NCBI GenBank assembly: GCA_001828645.1
Contig: MHZD01000148.1
Span: forward strand, 1 to 6,073
Direction: 5' to 3'
Source of the DNA: Planctomycetes bacterium RIFOXYC2_FULL_41_27
GTDB taxonomy: Bacteria; Planctomycetota; Brocadiia; Brocadiales; Brocadiaceae
Length of the DNA stretch: 6,073 nt
The notes under the pieces are model-generated. The model had not been told where the DNA came from. It searched no databases and saw only the letters and a program-made list of their open reading frames with translations. The position numbers were made by a program, and so were the translations under genes. Of this stretch, positions 5,644 to 6,073 are shown one piece after another (position 1 is the first letter of the stretch; each line of letters opens with the position of its first letter).

Positions 5644-6073
5644 ATGCGTGGAAAGTTAATAGTCATTACCGGTGTTGATGGCAGCGGGAAGACGGTACAG
5701 ACAAAGCTGCTCTGTGAGCGGTTGCTGAAAGAGGGATATCCTGTAGTTACTACTGATTTTCCTCAGTATGGCAAGACTTTCTTTGCCGATATGGTGATAA
5801 AATATCTTCGGGGTGAATTTGGTAGCGCAGACTCAGTGAGTCCCTATCTGGCGGCGCTCCTTTACGCAGGCGACCGCTGGGAGTGCAAGGAACAAATAAA
5901 CACTTGGCTCAGGGAAGGTAAGATTGTTGTGTCGAATCGCTATGTGTGTGATAATATGGCCCACCAGGGTGGGAAAATTAACAACCCTGCTGGAAAAGAA
6001 ATATTTTTCCAATGGTTGGACAAGTTAGAACATCAAGTCTTTGCTGTTCCGAGGTCTAATTTAAATATCTTGT
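5644..6073 (+). CDS. tmk: Thymidylate kinase (dTMP kinase), N-terminal 143 residues, cut by window edge
   Basis: Thymidylate kinase phosphorylates dTMP to dTDP with ATP in the cytoplasm, an essential step to dTTP. Visible motifs are the P-loop GVDGSGKT (10-17) after a hydrophobic first strand, TDFPQYGK (37-44) in the early substrate region, LYAGDRWE (73-80) at the usual thymidylate-binding arginine, VVSNRYVCDNMAHQGGK (95-111) at the DRY-motif position, and FAVPRSNL (133-140) where LPRPDL-like sequence leads into a core strand. The D of DRY is N98 here. From memory, NRY/NRF followed by NMAHQG and a DFPQY segment occurs in a divergent bacterial tmk branch well represented in Patescibacteria/CPR, so it may be a subfamily trait. 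ATG 5644 is certain as the first start, because an in-frame TGA directly precedes it. The Shine-Dalgarno is weak. The 3' part, including the LID region, is missing from the window. Another deoxynucleoside-monophosphate kinase is the only realistic alternative. Confidence 0.88.
   Translation, partial: MRGKLIVITGVDGSGKTVQTKLLCERLLKEGYPVVTTDFPQYGKTFFADMVIKYLRGEFGSADSVSPYLAALLYAGDRWECKEQINTWLREGKIVVSNRYVCDNMAHQGGKINNPAGKEIFFQWLDKLEHQVFAVPRSNLNIL

Overview
The window looks like ordinary bacterial chromosome of low-to-moderate GC (roughly 40-45% by eye). It holds the 5' part of a tRNA gene, a three-gene minus-strand cluster (HEAT/TPR lipoprotein, trkA, trkH), a divergent intergenic region of about 530 bp carrying a small palindromic mobile element, and the first 143 codons of a plus-strand thymidylate-kinase gene. 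The large gene encodes a lipoprotein, which suggests a diderm cell envelope. The HEAT/TPR lipoprotein with a tryptophan-rich linker and the C5/G5-rich palindromic element remind me of Planctomycetota, especially anammox Brocadiales. That placement is an impression from memory and is low confidence.

Layout, left to right: 1-36 is the 5' half of a minus-strand tRNA, most likely tRNA-Val(TAC), cut by the window edge. Its own strong sigma70-type promoter lies in the 49-bp gap after trkH. trkH (86-1570) is the K+-translocating membrane subunit. trkA (1604-2959) is the cytoplasmic NAD(H)-binding gating subunit. Positions 3012-5111 encode a 699-residue predicted lipoprotein with two HEAT-repeat blocks, a W-rich linker, a short predicted coiled coil and C-terminal TPR-like helices. 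Gaps of 52 and 33 bp, with no terminator visible, suggest the three genes are transcribed together as lipoprotein-trkA-trkH.

The intergenic region 5112-5643 holds a good minus-strand promoter (5276-5304) for the trk cluster, a hairpin in its long leader, a 142-bp MITE-like element with perfect 11-bp terminal inverted repeats and a near-perfect 8-bp target duplication (5307-5464), and a plus-strand promoter (5504-5531) for the kinase gene. The kinase (5644 to the right edge) has the P-loop and substrate motifs of thymidylate kinase, but an NRY variant of the usual DRY motif.

TrkA and TrkH together would form a K+ uptake system. What the lipoprotein does is unknown; it would sit across the membrane from TrkA, so any partnership would have to go through TrkH or the envelope. 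I see no CRISPR array, defence island, phage gene or clearly new system. The best leads are the MITE beside the trk promoter, the lipoprotein-trk gene arrangement, and atypical motifs in TrkH, TrkA and the kinase.
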